Positions 1 to 12,300 are shown, numbered from the stretch's first letter. The stretch: 64,000 nucleotides of DNA from Acanthochromis polyacanthus (GCF_021347895.1 NC_067118.1:34155255-34219254), one strand, 5' to 3'. The notes: generated by a model from the sequence alone, not told the origin. Numbers and translations are program-made.

Positions 1-289
1 CCCCCCTCTTGGTCCGGTCAGCCGCTCCACTCAGCGCTGTTTGATAGCGCATTTAATCCATCTTAACTCTGAATATTAAACTGATTTTCACGCGTTTTTT
101 ATTTTTATTTGTTTGCTGCAAACGTCATACATGTAGCTATGTGATACAGGGAAAATGGTTCGGCATATTTTAATATCCATAGCGGGATTAACAGTAACAG
201 AATATTCTGATATTAAGCTCGACTGTAGACAGGTATTTTGCAAACACTGTAAACACACACACACTAATATATGTTAGAGAAGCAGATAA

Positions 290-1137
290 TGGCAGTCACC
301 ATTTTCAGTGGGACGCATTATCAATGGGTTCAGGCTGTTGTCACTGCATTTGAGGTGAATATGATCAACTGGGTAAGAATAGGGCATGAAAGTGTAAACG
401 ATGTCTACTTCCTGAAACCACAAGGTGGCGCTATGACTGTGAATGAATATCCCCATGTGGATGACATCAGGACAGGACTGTCATCATACATGTAAAGTTT
501 CAGGCCGATTGGAGCATGTTGAGAAGAAGTAGACACCACTTCCTGTTTCATGGCGAAGGATCAGTATTTTGAGGCTCCGCCATGGCCACACCTTTTGGCT
601 TCTGGCAGGGTTTTTGATAACTTTTCATCAGGAAGGTCTGGTGCATATACTGGCCAAATTTCAGGTCTGTCAGACTTACCTCCTAGGAGCTATTAATTTT
701 GAAAAATTTACAACAAATTCAAGATGGCCGACATCCTGTTGGGTTTAGGGCGTGGCTGTGATTGACTTTTTGTTGTGTCCTGATGTGGTGCATATGCCCA
801 CCAAATATTGTAGCTGTAAATTAAACATTGTGGCAGTTGGCCTAATGACCACTTTTTCAATTTTGCAGGGGGTGCGATAGAGCCATTTTGCCACACACAT
901 GCGCAACTCCCATAAAATATCAAATTTTTGGCCAGTCCTGATGTGCATGCCAAGTTTCACACGTTTTGGGGCATGATAAGGCCCCCAAAAAGGCAATTCA
1001 TTTGCCGGGAGAAATTAATTTTGACAAATTTACAGCAAATTCAAGATGGCCGACTTCCTGTTGGGTTTAGGGCATGGCTGTGATTGACTTTTTGGTGTGT
1101 CCTGATGTGCTGCATATGCCCACCAAATATTGTATGT
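290..1137 (+). repeat. direct repeat, partner of 4402-5243
   Basis: The two stretches are about 95% alike by eye over some 850 bp and both end at the words CACCAAATATTGTA. A third, partial copy is at 22790-23095 in block B. Confidence 0.75.
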
Positions 1138-2054
1138 AGCGATATTGCCTTATTAAACGTTAATTTAATAAGTATGCACTCGTTGATTGTAGTTTATTAA
1201 TCGGGGCACCACCCGGCGTTTAATTTGCCGGGAAATTATTAATTAACCTTAATAAAAATATTATTAATTGATTGAAAATTTTGATTAGTTAGTCAGTCTA
1301 ATATCTGAATGTCGAGAATCCTCGAAAAACATTGACCCCAGTCAACACATATAAACGCAAAAGAGACTGTAATTTTGGTTTAAATGAAAGATATTTATTA
1401 ACCAATATAATGATAAACACAGGGATTAATACAGTGACAAATATGGAATGAATAAATGTTGTGGGTGTATGTGTGTGTGTGTGCGTGTGTGTGTGGAGGT
1501 GCGTGTGTGTGAGTGTAGGTTATTTATATTTGCATTTCTAATCTGAGATTATGGCACTGAGTAATCAGACCGCGGAAGAAATATCGAGGAGTTTAAAAAT
1601 TTGGAATATGAACAACGGCTAAGTGATTAAACGGAGTGATTAATATTAAATCAAGCTATTATTTTTGACATCAACCATTAGCTTAGATCACACGTCAGCT
1701 GGTCTTACTTTTCGTTGGAGAAGAGGGATCGCTCCAAGCTCAGAGGCTGGGACGTGGTTGCTGTGGCACGGATCTAGTCGGTCCAGAGAGGAGGACCGGC
1801 CGCTGCGCTGTGTGGCTGCTATGGCAACGCTTCTTCGTCCTGCCTGCTTCAAACTTCGAGTGTCCTAGGGGTCTGGCTGGAGAAATGCACAAACGCTAAA
1901 CAGCTTGTTTTACACCTCAGTGAGGAACAAACTGACAGAATTAAACAGGAATTATCACTTATCGTTTAATATCAATGCCAACACTAGTATCGATATTATC
2001 AATACTTGGATCGATCTGCCCACCTCTGGTATGAATGCATTTGTAAGGCACTGT
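1138..2054. other. unclassified insert, possibly an LTR
   Basis: This stretch lies between the first direct repeat and duplication block A and has no partner elsewhere in the window. It starts TGTAGCGATATTGCC, is AT-rich, has a GC-rich patch around GGGGCACCACCCGGCG and a (GT)n run near 1465-1512. A retroelement LTR is possible, but no second LTR, primer site or coding frame supports it. Confidence 0.25.
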
Positions 2055-3117
2055 AAAAGTAACTTGTTACTTGCGTAAATTTAGTTTACTTTTATTCATG
2101 CTTAAAATTATTGTTGTTAAAATCCCCAGCAACACACAGACACTGACATACAAATACAGGTGATGGAGGCAGCTGCAGAATCTGTTTGCCTGCTGCAGTT
2201 GGGAGTTGTACTCCAGTGGAAATATTTTTGTTTGCGGTTTAGGTATGTTGGTCTGATGAGTGGTTTGTGTTTCCTTAGGATGACATTTTATTTGCACAGG
2301 GTGGGTAACGACCTTCAAACTTGATAGCTAAAGTTGTTTGGATTAATGACAATCCCCAAATGTCAATAGGAAAAAAATGCTCTGACTCGTTTATGTTTCT
2401 TTAGGCTAGTCACAGTTGTTGTAGGTAGCTGAGAGAAGTATGAGGCTTTGATGTTTCCTCAAGATCATGACAAGTGGAATTGTTTGGTTGGAACATGATC
2501 ACTGATTAAAAGAATCATTCATCAAAAAAAGAAAAAAATAGCAGGGCTTTATCTCCAGTACTATGGGTACAGATTTAGTTTGAACATCGGGTGGCTGTGG
2601 TCTGGAGGTCACATGACACCACAGCGAAATGTTCACCCATCACTTGAGTTTCTCGTCAGAATTTTAGTATCTTTCACTTCAGTATTTTAGTTTAAGGCCA
2701 ATCAAAGATGTGCTTTTCTTTTAAAACTGCCACAAGAGCACTATCGAGAGATGTTCTAAACCGCAAGACCATATTTACCTGTGAAGACATAAAAGTCATT
2801 ATTGCACAGTGGATATGAGTGTTTGTAACAGCTTACCCTATCAGTGTGCTTGGCTGAGGATAATGCAGTCTGGAAAAGAAGATCAAGGATCAGACTATTC
2901 AAAAGAGGAGATTCATTGGAGGTTGCATACAGGATAAATGCAGTACACAAAGAGAACAGTGAAAGAAAACATGGAGTAAAACAATGAATACAGTGAAAAG
3001 AGTTGTCAATAACAAAACCATTATTGTAATTCAGAAAGGAAACAACTTCAATAGTAAAGCTGCAAGCGGCGATGGACGGGTCCTCGCATCCACGCTGGTC
3101 GGCGAATCCACGCACGT

Positions 3118-3399
3118 CCACCAGGTGGCGCTGTGACTGAGAGTGTATGTCGGCCTCTGATTCGCATCTGGACCAGAGTCTGATCATACATGTAAAATTT
3201 CAGCCAGATTGGAGCATGTTCAGAGCAGTTATAGAGCATTTCCTGTCCATCCACCAGGTGGCGCTGCAACTGAGACTGTATTTCAAACAGCGGATGTGAT
3301 GAGGGTTGGACTCTGATCAGTCATGTAAAGTTTCAGGCCGATTGGAACATGTACAAGCTACTTATAAAGCATTTCCTGACCATCCAACATGTGGCGCCG
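3118..3399 (+). promoter_or_regulatory. array of CTCF-like motifs in tandem ~130 bp modules (block A)
   Basis: CCACCAGGTGGCGCTG occurs at 3118-3133 and 3251-3266, and CCAACATGTGGCGCCG at 3384-3399. The sequence between them is a repeating ~133 bp module with the word GTAAAGTTTCAG. The motif closely fits the known CTCF core (CCACCAGGGGGCGC, with T at one G). Related sites with the same orientation are at 418-433, 4219-4234 and 4527-4542. Binding is inferred, not shown. Confidence 0.45.
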
Positions 3400-4401
3400 C
3401 AACTGAGAGTGTATGTTGGCCTATGGATGTGATCAGGATTGGAGTGTGATTATACATGTAAAGTCTGAGGCACACTGGAGCATGCAGAGGATAGTTATGC
3501 ACATCCTGTGCATCTCCTGGGGGGATCTCCTTGGGGCTTAGCCCCCCCGTCCTTAAAACCAAGTGACGCCTCTGGTCATACAGCAGCTGTTGTTTCATGG
3601 CCAAGCATCAAAACTCTGATGGTCGCCATGGCCACACCATTTGGCTTCTGGTTAAACCTTTGATAACTTTTCATCACTAAGTCCTGCTGTGTGGACTGAC
3701 AAAATTTCAGGTCTCCTGGAATTGTCCCCAAGGAAGTGTTAACTCTCAAAAAATGAGAAAAATCATCAAAAATCTCACAATTAATCCAAGATGGCCAACT
3801 TCCTGTTGGATTTAGGGCATGGCTCCAAGAGGCTTTTTTGTGCGTCCTGATGTGCTCTATAAGCCTCCCAAATTTCATGGATGTAGGTGAAATGTGCTGG
3901 GGGCGCTGTTTGTTAAAAATACTGTAGGGGGCGCTATAGCATTTGCAGTGCCAAGATACATACGTTGTTGTTCCTTGATTCGATGGTGATGTGTGTGGTA
4001 ATTTTTGTGAGCATTGGAGTATTCCTAACCTGTCAGAAAGAACTTTGTTTTTCATGGCGATATTTGGTTGCTATAGGCAACAGCGTTGCATGAAATGTCA
4101 CACCCTTCACAGTGTAGGATTGCCAAGAGCTGAAGACTCGACTGACCAATTTCCAGCATGATATCACCAAGTTTGGTGCCATTGTACCTGAAAATATAAG
4201 GCCTTAAACTTACTATTACCAACAGGTGGCACTATGACTTTTTCAGAATTTATGAGTGTGGATGTGTTCAGACTGGACCTGGTGTCCAGCATGTGAAGTT
4301 TGAGGCAGACAGGATGTTGTTCAGCTGAGATATGAATCGTTCAATTTTCACGGCGAAACATCGAAATTCGTTTGGCCGCCACAGACATGCCCTTTGATGA
4401 C

Positions 4402-5243
4402 AAGTCATCATTTTCACTGGGATGCTTCATCAATGTGTTCAGGCTGTTGTCACCGCATTTGAAGTGAATATGATCAACTGGGTAAGAATAGGGCATGAAA
4501 GTGTAAACAATGTCTATTTCCTGAAACCACAAGGTGGCGCTATGACTGTGAATGAATATCCCCATGTGGATGACATCAGGACAGGACTGTCATCATACAT
4601 GTAAAGTTTCAGGCAGATTGGAGCATGTTGAGAAGAAGTAGACACCACTTCCTGTTTCATGGCGAAGGATCAGTATTTTGAGGCTCCGCCATGGCCACAC
4701 CTTTTGGCTTCTGGCAGAGATTTTGATAACTTTTCATCAGGAAGGTCTGGTGCATATACTGGCCAAATTTCAGGTCTGTCAGACTTACCTCCTTGGAGCT
4801 ATTAATTTTGAAAAATTTACAACAAATTCAAGATGGCCGACATCCTGTTGGGTTTAGGGCGTGGCTGTGATTGACTTTTTGTTGTGTCCTGATGTGGTGC
4901 ATATGCCCACCAAATATTGTAGCTGTAAATTAAACATTGTGGCAGTTGGCCTAATGACCACTTTTTCAATTTTGCAGGGGGCGCTATAGAGCCATTTTGC
5001 CACACACATGCGCAACTCCCATAAAATATCAAATTTTTGGCCAGTCCTGATGTGTATGCCAAATTTCACGCGTTTTGGGGTATGATAAGGCCCCCAAAAA
5101 GGCAATTCATTTGCCGGGAGAAATTAATTTTGACAAATTTACAGCAAATTCAAGATGGCCGACTTCCTGTTGGGTTTAGGGCGTGGCAGTGATTGACTTT
5201 TTGGTGTGTCCTGATGTGCTGCATATGCCCACCAAATATTGTA
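4402..5243 (+). repeat. direct repeat, partner of 290-1137
   Basis: It has the same modules in the same order as 290-1137, including CCACAAGGTGGCGCTA and two AAGATGGCCGAC modules. Confidence 0.75.
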
Positions 5244-6005
5244 GCTGTAAATTGTTTATATATGTATATATAGTGTGATCATATATTGTCTCTTCAAATT
5301 ATTAAAATAATTGACTTTACTGCCATTATCTGCTTCTCTAACATATATTAGTGTGTGTGTGTTTACAGTGTTTGCAAAATACCTGTCTACAGTCGAGCTT
5401 AATATCAGAATATTCTATTACTGTTAATCCCGCTATGGATATTAAAATACGCCGAACCATTTGTCCTGTATCACATAGCTACATGTATGACGTTTGCAGC
5501 AAAAAAATAAAAATAAAAAACGCGTGAAAATCAGTTTAATATTCGGAGTTAAGATGGATTAAATGCGCTATCAAACAGCACTGAGTGGAGCGGCTGACCG
5601 GACCAAGAGGGCGGCCGTATTTCTCCCCGCGCAGCACCCTGTGCGGCGTCTACTCTGTTGCGCGAGCAAAGCACATTGGGAAATGGGTACCAATAATAGC
5701 TAAATTAGAGTTATTATTTCGTTTTGGTTTTCCTGTTTATTATTTGTTCTGTTTTGGGTTGGACAACGGAAATCAAACACCAATCCCTCAATTTTTGGTC
5801 ATACAAAAAAACAGGAAAACAAAATATCAAGTGGTTATTTTGTTTTTCGTTTGCCAGGTTGAATGGAATACTGGAATGGTCGGATGATACACGGACCATT
5901 GTCCATTTTCCAATTGTGCACAAAATCGGAAATCGGAAAAAAGATTCGTTATCCGTTTTTTCGTTTTGGGTCTGGAAACAAATATTGAAAAAAAAAGTCG
6001 TTATT

Positions 6006-6509
6006 TTGTTTTTTTGTTTTGGTTTTATTTTGAAAAACGAATGAACAAATGATACATGAATTCGCCCCTGACCGCAAATGTGACTCAAAACTTAAATTCA
6101 AAAGCATTAGCAGAAATGCTTTTGCATTTCAAAGTCATGGCTGCACTTTTTGCCTCAAAAATGAAATTAAAAAGCAATATTCCAAAATGCAATTTCATTT
6201 TCTTCTTCAACACTGCTGATTCTGTGACTAAATGATAAAGCAAAAGCAAACTCAGAAATGCTTTTTCATTTTCGAGTTCGCCCCGCAAAAAGTGTCTCAT
6301 AATTCAAATGCAAATGCAATCTCAAGTGGTCGGTTCTTGAATGCACCAAGAAGCTGGATGCCAACCGCCGTAAAACAAGAAGAAGAAGAAGAAGAAGATC
6401 TCAAGTGGCCAATGGCGATTTTAGGGGGTGGCCTGGGGTGGCCGGGGTCCCCACTGAAATCTCATTGGCCACCCCTGCGGCCACCCCAGATCTGATAGGT
6501 AGTTGGTCA
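6006..6509. other. T/C-rich low-complexity and diverged repeat sequence
   Basis: The start is built from TTTTCGTTTT-like words, followed by A/T-rich words such as AAATGCTTTTGCATTT and a G-rich patch (6420-6490) with short inverted repeats. I see no gene. Confidence 0.5.
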
Positions 6510-6658
6510 CATGGGCGTAACGGACACGGGGTACGCGTGGGACATGTCCCCCGCACTTTCCACATCTGTCCCCTCTGTCCCCCGCACTTTTTTCAGCCGT
6601 TACAACAGCTAAACCCGTTATTAGCATTCAGTAACGTGTTTTCCTGAGCCGTTTTTGA

Positions 6659-6862
6659 ATGCACCATGAGCGCATGCTAACGCAGGTGTTCCACAGGAAA
6701 CGTGCTGCTGTGCTGAGCAGTGCTGAACGTGCATCTGGAGTAATGTTTAGCAAACCAGCCAGAGCTAGCAAGAAGCAAAAAACTTTACACAGTTCTTTCC
6801 AAACAAACCGTGTAAGTTGTGTGACCTTGTTGGATGCAAACAATGTTAGACTTCTTAGCTAA
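6659..6862 (+). pseudogene. N-terminal fragment of a transposon protein
   Basis: The frame contains KRAAVLSSAERASG and KKQKTLHSSFQTNR. The latter resembles the KKQxTLxSFFxK start of ZMYM1-like/hAT transposon proteins. The match is short and could be chance, but it sits at the left end of an element with hAT-type TSDs. No downstream zinc finger or catalytic region was seen. Confidence 0.35.
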
Positions 6863-7138
6863 ATGATGACAATGTAAAACGTGGCATTATATCAATATGT
6901 TAAGCTAGTTAACAATAATTCAAATGTGGTTGCCTCTGATACATTACTTGCTAATTAGTTTATTCTTAGAATAAACCCAGTCCTCTTTAATTTCTGGGCA
7001 GAAGATGTGCTCACAATTGCTCTCCATGTATTTAAGTCTTTTGGTCCCAAAAGAGGAGAGTCAGGGAGGAGAAAAAAGAATAGGCAATCTATGGTATCAA
7101 AGTGGTTAAATTTACAACTATTTTTACTGCTTCTCTTT

Positions 7139-9381
7139 TATGGAGTAAGATTACTGTCAAAAGTATTCATCCACAATTCTAACCATTCGTATTCGTAATG
7201 TTAAACGTTTGTATGTTAATAAAAAATGTGTACACAAAATTCTGCTGTCATATGCATGAGTTTGATAAATTAAGGGTTAGGATTGTTTTTACGAGTATGA
7301 ACCTAAAAGTTGTGAGTGCAACTCTAATTTCTACGACTACGAAGTCTTCCCTGTGAGGACGAATTCAAGTTTATGGGTACGAGTAGAAAAATACTGGAAT
7401 GACGTCACATAGGTCACAGGGAAGGTAATCGAACACAGATTGCTCCAAACGCGCATGCGCCATTTATAAAGAGTAGACGCCGGGTGGACCCGGTGGACCT
7501 ACCGGGGCAGGTGACGCCTCACAGGTCAAGTAAATAACACATCCAACTTCTTGTAAGTTATTTATTTCATGAAACTGTACTGTTTTAATTGATATACAGT
7601 TTATGGACGAAAGATGGTACTGCTTAGCTTGCACGCTAACGAGCCGGGCCGGTGACACATTAGCCTTCTAATGCAAGGAGGCTAAGGAGGCTTAATAACA
7701 AAACAAACATAATTTGAGATTATGAATCGTGGCAATTGGCGTATGAATCAGCCCATTGTACAGCCTAAATTGCTGTAAATTAAGTCCAGTTTTAGTTCTT
7801 TGCAAACTCAGACACGTGCATTAGTTTAGTTTACAATTAATCTGGCGGTGTTCGGTAAAGTTGGAAAGATATTCACAGATTCGGACTTCCGGCATCAATA
7901 ACTCATGAGATATATGTTGTCAAAACATGAACGATGCCTCTTTCAAATCGTTGTAAGGTAGACAATGTGCTACAAGGCCAATTTTATCAAAAGTCGCTGT
8001 ATTTCAAGCTACAGAAATAACATTGGCGTCTATGAGCAGCCGGCGGTGCAACGAGTGAACAGGGACCGTCTTTATGTTTTGTATGATTATTTTATGAGTA
8101 TTAAAATGGCACTTTTCTTCATGTATGTGGTATATTTTACATAACACACAGGAAAAATGGCATGACAAGTACACTATGCCCTTATGCCATTTTTCCTGTG
8201 TGTTATATAAAATATACCACATACATGAAGAAAAGTGCCATTTTAATACTCATAAAATAATCATACAAAACATAAAAAATCCTTAAAATTCAATTTTTCA
8301 TTTAGCACCAAACAAAGAGTTGTAGTTTGACCAGCCGCAGCCGATTCATGGCTCCAGTGATTTTAGTGGCTCTACAGGGTACAAGAGTAAAGTTACTGAA
8401 TAAATGTGCAGTGTCTCTTTTCGCTGTTGCAGCGGTTTTGCTATTTGCAGACGGTCCCTGTTCACTCGTTGCACCGCCGGCTGCTCATAGACGCCAATGT
8501 TATTTCTGTAGCTTGAAATACAGCGACTTTTGATAAAATTGGCCTTGTAGCACATTGTCTACCTTACAACGATTTGAAAGAGGCATCGTTCATGTTTTGA
8601 CAACATATATCTCATGAGTTATTGATGCCGGAAGTCCGAATCTGTGAATATCTTTCCAACTTTACCGAACTCCGCCAGATTAATTGTAAACTAAACTAAT
8701 GCACGTGTCTGAGTTTGCAAAGAACTAAAACTGGACTTAATTTACAGCAATTTAGGCTGTACAGTGGGCTGATTCATACGCCAATTGCCACGATTCATAA
8801 TCTCAAATTATGTTTGTTTTGTTATTAAGCCTCCTTAGCCTCCTTGCATTAGAAGGCTAATGTGTCACCGGCCCGGCTCGTTAGCGTGCAAGCTAAGCAG
8901 TACCGTCTTTCGTCCATAAACTGTATATCATTTAAAACAGTACAGTTTCATGAAATAAATAAATTACAAGAAGTTGGATGTGTTATTTACTTGACCTGTG
9001 AGGCGTCACCTGCCCCGGTAGGTCCACCGGGTCCACCCGGCGTCTACTCTTTATAAATGGCGCATGCGCGTTTGGAGCAATCTGTGTTCGATTACCTTCC
9101 CCTGTGACCTATGTGACGTCATTCCAGTATTTTTCTACTCGTACCCATAAACTTGAATTCGTCCTCACAGGGAAGACTTCGTAGTCGTAGAAATTAGAGT
9201 TGCACTCACAACTTTTAGGTTCATACTCGTAAAAACAATCCTAACCCTTAATTTATCAAACTCATGCATATGACAGCAGAATTTTGTGTACACATTTTTA
9301 TTAACATACAAATGTTTAACATTACGAATACGAATGGTTAGAATTGTGGATGAATACTTTTGACAGTAATCTTATTCCATA
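7139..9381. repeat. 2.2 kb near-perfect palindrome (foldback)
   Basis: Arms 7139-8070 and 8450-9381 are reverse complements with very few differences. The loop (8071-8449) contains a separate 202-bp hairpin at 8073-8274. Short frames in the arms (one with GPPGPPG) are mirror images and not genes. Confidence 0.9.
8073..8274. repeat. 202-bp hairpin, MITE-like
   Basis: TATGTTTTGTATGATTAT at the left is repeated in reverse complement at the right end, and pairing continues almost to the centre near 8173. It looks like a small palindromic insertion at the apex of the larger foldback. Confidence 0.8.
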
Positions 9382-9442
9382 CTCTTTCAAATTCTATCTC
9401 ATAATTTTGATTTTCAGATTTTTTAATGGTTATTTCCATAAC

Positions 9443-9517
9443 AAAGAGCAGAGTCAGGCAGGAGATGGACCAGAGGCGGCGTCCAGCAGTAATGTTGACC
9501 ATGGAGGGTCTGCAGAG
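9443..9517 (+). pseudogene. exon-like unit, duplicated with 9670-9738
   Basis: It reads KEQSQAGDGPEAASSS and on to a GTG donor, but has lost the AG before the exon that the second unit keeps. The 9670-9738 unit (KEQSQGGDGSEASSRDKD) has CAG before and GTAAGG after it and is 69 nt, a multiple of three. The pair looks like a tandem exon duplication inside the hAT-like element. Confidence 0.4.
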
Positions 9518-9669
9518 GTGAAAAAATACATATATAAGTGGCTGAGAAAAAAATATGTATCTATGCGTTAAAGTGATTTTGAGGTTAAATTCTACTGCAA
9601 TTTTTACTCTTCTTAATGCTATTTCAGAATTTTTCTTACCACATTTTTTTATGTTTATTGCCATAACAG

Positions 9670-9738
9670 AAAGAGCAGAGTCAGGGAGGAGATGGATCAG
9701 AGGCCAGCAGCAGGGACAAGGATGTAGGGTCTTTACAG
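9670..9738 (+). pseudogene. exon-like unit with intact splice sites
   Basis: It is bounded by CAG and GTAAGG and encodes 23 residues rich in G, S, D and E. The identical unit in block B is 28451-28519. Function unknown; probably a low-complexity linker of a transposon protein. Confidence 0.4.
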
Positions 9739-10722
9739 GTAAGGAGAGATTATAACTTCCTGAAAATAAGATATCTATTGCAGGGAGAAACCAGGCAGTA
9801 CTGATCATTTCATGTTCAGTGTTTGGCACCTTTGGCTACTCGTCCAGTAGATGTTCAAGGGACATTGTTGTCAACTCAACTAGAGTTTGGCCACTAAAAC
9901 TTTAGATTTTATAGTTTAAAGTTTATACTTTATAGTTTAAAGAACTAGCCTAGTTGGTCCCCTGGTATTGTACTGTGGCTGTTAGGGATTATGTGGTTCT
10001 TTAGCCACTAAGGACGGTGCAATTAAATGTAAGAGAATGATAAATTGCTCTGAAAAATTTGTCCCCCTCACTTCTGAGATGGTGGTTACGCCCATGGTTG
10101 GTCAAGTTTGTCAACACGAGAAACAAGAGAAATTCTGTCAATCAATGATGACAGCCGATCAACTGATTTAGAGCCAGTTTTACATTTTGAACTATCACAG
10201 TAATGGTTTGACCGAGGCTGTGACAGCTGATCTCTGTTCAGTGTACGTCTGGCCAATGACCATACAGGTGGAGAGTCGGCTGACCCACGCACATTGCATC
10301 TTACGTTGCACCTGCTGCAGCTGCTGGACTGTGAGGATGGTGAAAGGAGCTTCACATGCTGGACAAGGAAACCGGTGAAATCTGTCGGAGGTATGGTAAT
10401 CCAATGTTTGTTTATATCGTAGTTCCCTCTGAACGTGTAGAAAAACTTCATCTAGCACTAAGTATCAGCTAAAAGAGTAAGACGAACTACACTGCAGTGG
10501 CTGCACTAGCTAGATTAAGTTTAGCAGCCTCAAACCAAGTTAAGAATTGATCGTTAGTTTTCTTTTTTTTCCTGATATCGCCAGTGTCTCCCCGCAGAGG
10601 AAATTATAAACAGAAACGGACATGTGGTGTTAAACGTGCGTGCTATAATATCCTGCTTCCTTATTGATGTTTTTATTTTGCCGTGTCGGTGCCGCGATCA
10701 AGTAGACTACATGTAGCAGAAA

Positions 10723-10839
10723 CCATAGACATATACATAGACCCCTCATTGACTGCGGCTGCCCACTCCAGCGATGTGCCTGCAGCGCCACCATTTTGCT
10801 TCGGGGCCAGCCGAGGCAGCGGTGCATAGACATCTATGG
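10723..10839. repeat. small repeat with CCATAGA ends
   Basis: The ends CCATAGACAT and CATCTATGG are near inverted copies. The same sequence is in block B (29505-29621). A MITE is possible; the evidence is thin. Confidence 0.3.
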
Positions 10840-11589
10840 AGGAGAGAGGTACTGCTGAATCTAAAAGTGGAATTATTCGCCGAATTTTGAACCGATTGCC
10901 AAACTGTTTGATTTTTAGAAACGTCACACGTGTAGCTACTATACAAGGTGCTCGGATATTTTTTTGCAATGCTGGTTTTGCCACTCAACACTTAGATGCC
11001 GGACTTCTGTTCACCCTATGGATGCTCTAATGAGCGCTGTAAGGAAACAAGAGCTCGTGGGATTACTTTTCACATGTAAGATGTATGTAAGGAATAATAT
11101 ATTGTTAGCAGGTTGTCATCGCTAGAGTGAAATAAACGCCGAGAAGACGGATAGAACCCGTCAGCTCCGTGTCTGGCTTCTACTACCCATGATCTAACCA
11201 GCTCTCTACATCATCCTGTGTATTACACAGCTGATTACTGGTGAAATAACTAATCTGAGACAATTTTTTGTTTAAAATTCGATGTTATGAATCTAGCGTT
11301 CCTAGCAACTTACTGCAGTAATTGGTACAAGATGGTGCTTCAGTTAGTAAAGCAACAATACAGGTGACACAGTTGATGAGCTGATGACTGATAATGTTAT
11401 TCTACAGGATGAGTTGAGAGCAGTTGAATTTTGCTAATCTAATCTAATTTGTGAAGAGATGAGGACTTCAATCCAAGGAAATGGCTCTTAGAAAATTTGT
11501 ACCCTATCCTGAACATATTTTACTGATTTAGAGTAGTTAAAATAACCAGATATAATTGAGGACTGTAATAATGGGAAATGGAATTTAAA

Positions 11590-11745
11590 AATAAACCAGA
11601 ATAGACACCTTTATTCAACACTTATGAGACAGGAAATCATGGGAGAAAGAGGGGATGTCACATGCAGCAAAGTACTGGGATTTGAACTGTGGTCGGCTGC
11701 ATACATGGCATTAAACTCCGCTATGCCATAGCCACCCCACACTAG
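11590..11745 (-). mobile_element. tRNA-derived SINE, block A
   Basis: On the minus strand, GGCTATGGCATAGCGGAG resembles an A box, and about 45 nt later AGTTCAAATCCCAG is a good B box, in a tRNA-like frame. An A/T-rich tail follows. The copy in block B is about 30370-30530. It is too degenerate to be a tRNA gene. Confidence 0.45.
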
Positions 11746-12084
11746 CTTTGTGTCCCATCAAGGCCACCCCGGTAAAAAAGTCCTGGATACGCCACTGCAA
11801 GTGGCGCAGGAAAGTGACGTCACGGACCCCCCCTCGTTCTGGCCCCTTCTGCATTTTACGGCATTTTAAACAATGCCGGCTCATTGCGCTGCATTTAATT
11901 GCACACTACGTCGAACGTTGGAGACAAGGAAACTTGGAATACCTTTCCATAGGTAAGAATTTTTTTGGTTCTTTTTTCATTGTTAAATCTTGTTCAGTCT
12001 ATGAGAGCTAACCAGTTAGCTGCTAGCAAAACACTAACGCAAGCTAACAGCTGGACAACCAAACACCAGATGATTATAAGTCGC

Positions 12085-12300
12085 TGTAGTATAGCTGTAC
12101 AAGCAGTCATAGTAATACTAAAAGTACACGCAGCAGTAGTAGTATAAATAGCCGTTAGAGTAGTAGAAGTGTCAGCATTTGTAATAGTATTACAAGTTGT
12201 AGTAGCAGTGACAGTATCAGCAGCAGTAGTTGGTGTATTACTACTACTAGTAGTAGTCGCATTACTATTAATACCACCAATACTACCAATAGTAGTTATA
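12085..12300. repeat. degenerate AGT/ACT trinucleotide repeat
   Basis: Runs of AGT and ACT with many interruptions fill the interval; no gene is seen. Confidence 0.6.

Larger units (their letters stand above)
1..5614. mobile_element. 5.6 kb inverted-repeat element, superfamily unknown
   Basis: The first ~290 bp are repeated in reverse complement at about 5315-5614 (TCTTGGTCCGGTCAGCC at the outer end). The true left edge may lie before the window. Inside are diverged direct repeats: about 290-1137 matches 4402-5243, and a shorter module beginning AAGATGGCC recurs about every 324 bp (721, 1045, 3790, 4831, 5155). No transposase-like frame is seen; frames here are short and noisy. The right half is also in duplication block B. 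Confidence 0.6.
2055..6005 (+). repeat. segmental duplication block A, left half
   Basis: It is collinear and nearly identical with 20446-24438. The shared part opens at AAAAGTAACTTG and ends at GTCGTTATT. Block B differs by a rearranged section (23093-23740) where an RTE-type tail and an inverted piece replace about 2 kb of block A. Confidence 0.85.
6510..10096. mobile_element. hAT-like element with 8-bp TSD, block A
   Basis: Ends are CATGGGCGTAAC and GTTACGCCCATG, exact reverse complements, flanked by GTTGGTCA on both sides (6502-6509 and 10097-10104). An 8-bp TSD is characteristic of hAT elements. Inside are candidate N-terminal coding pieces (6659-6862, 9443-9517, 9670-9738) and a large palindrome (7139-9381). 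In block B only the right end (28435-28875) survives. No catalytic domain is visible. Confidence 0.7.
9654..12001 (+). repeat. segmental duplication block A, right half
   Basis: It is nearly identical to 28435-30786, beginning at TTTATT before CCATAACAG and ending at CTTGTTCAGTCTA. Only scattered single-base differences were noticed. Confidence 0.85.

Noticed and set aside
3576..4055. 159-codon minus-strand frame in the 5.6 kb element, with a related frame at 22045-22449
   Set aside because: No recognisable domain; the sequence is made of repeated modules and the paralogue frame is shifted by single-base indels.
7464..7658. Collagen-like GPPGPPG frame, also mirrored at 8862-9056
   Set aside because: It lies in both arms of the palindrome, is short and has no Gly-X-Y continuation.
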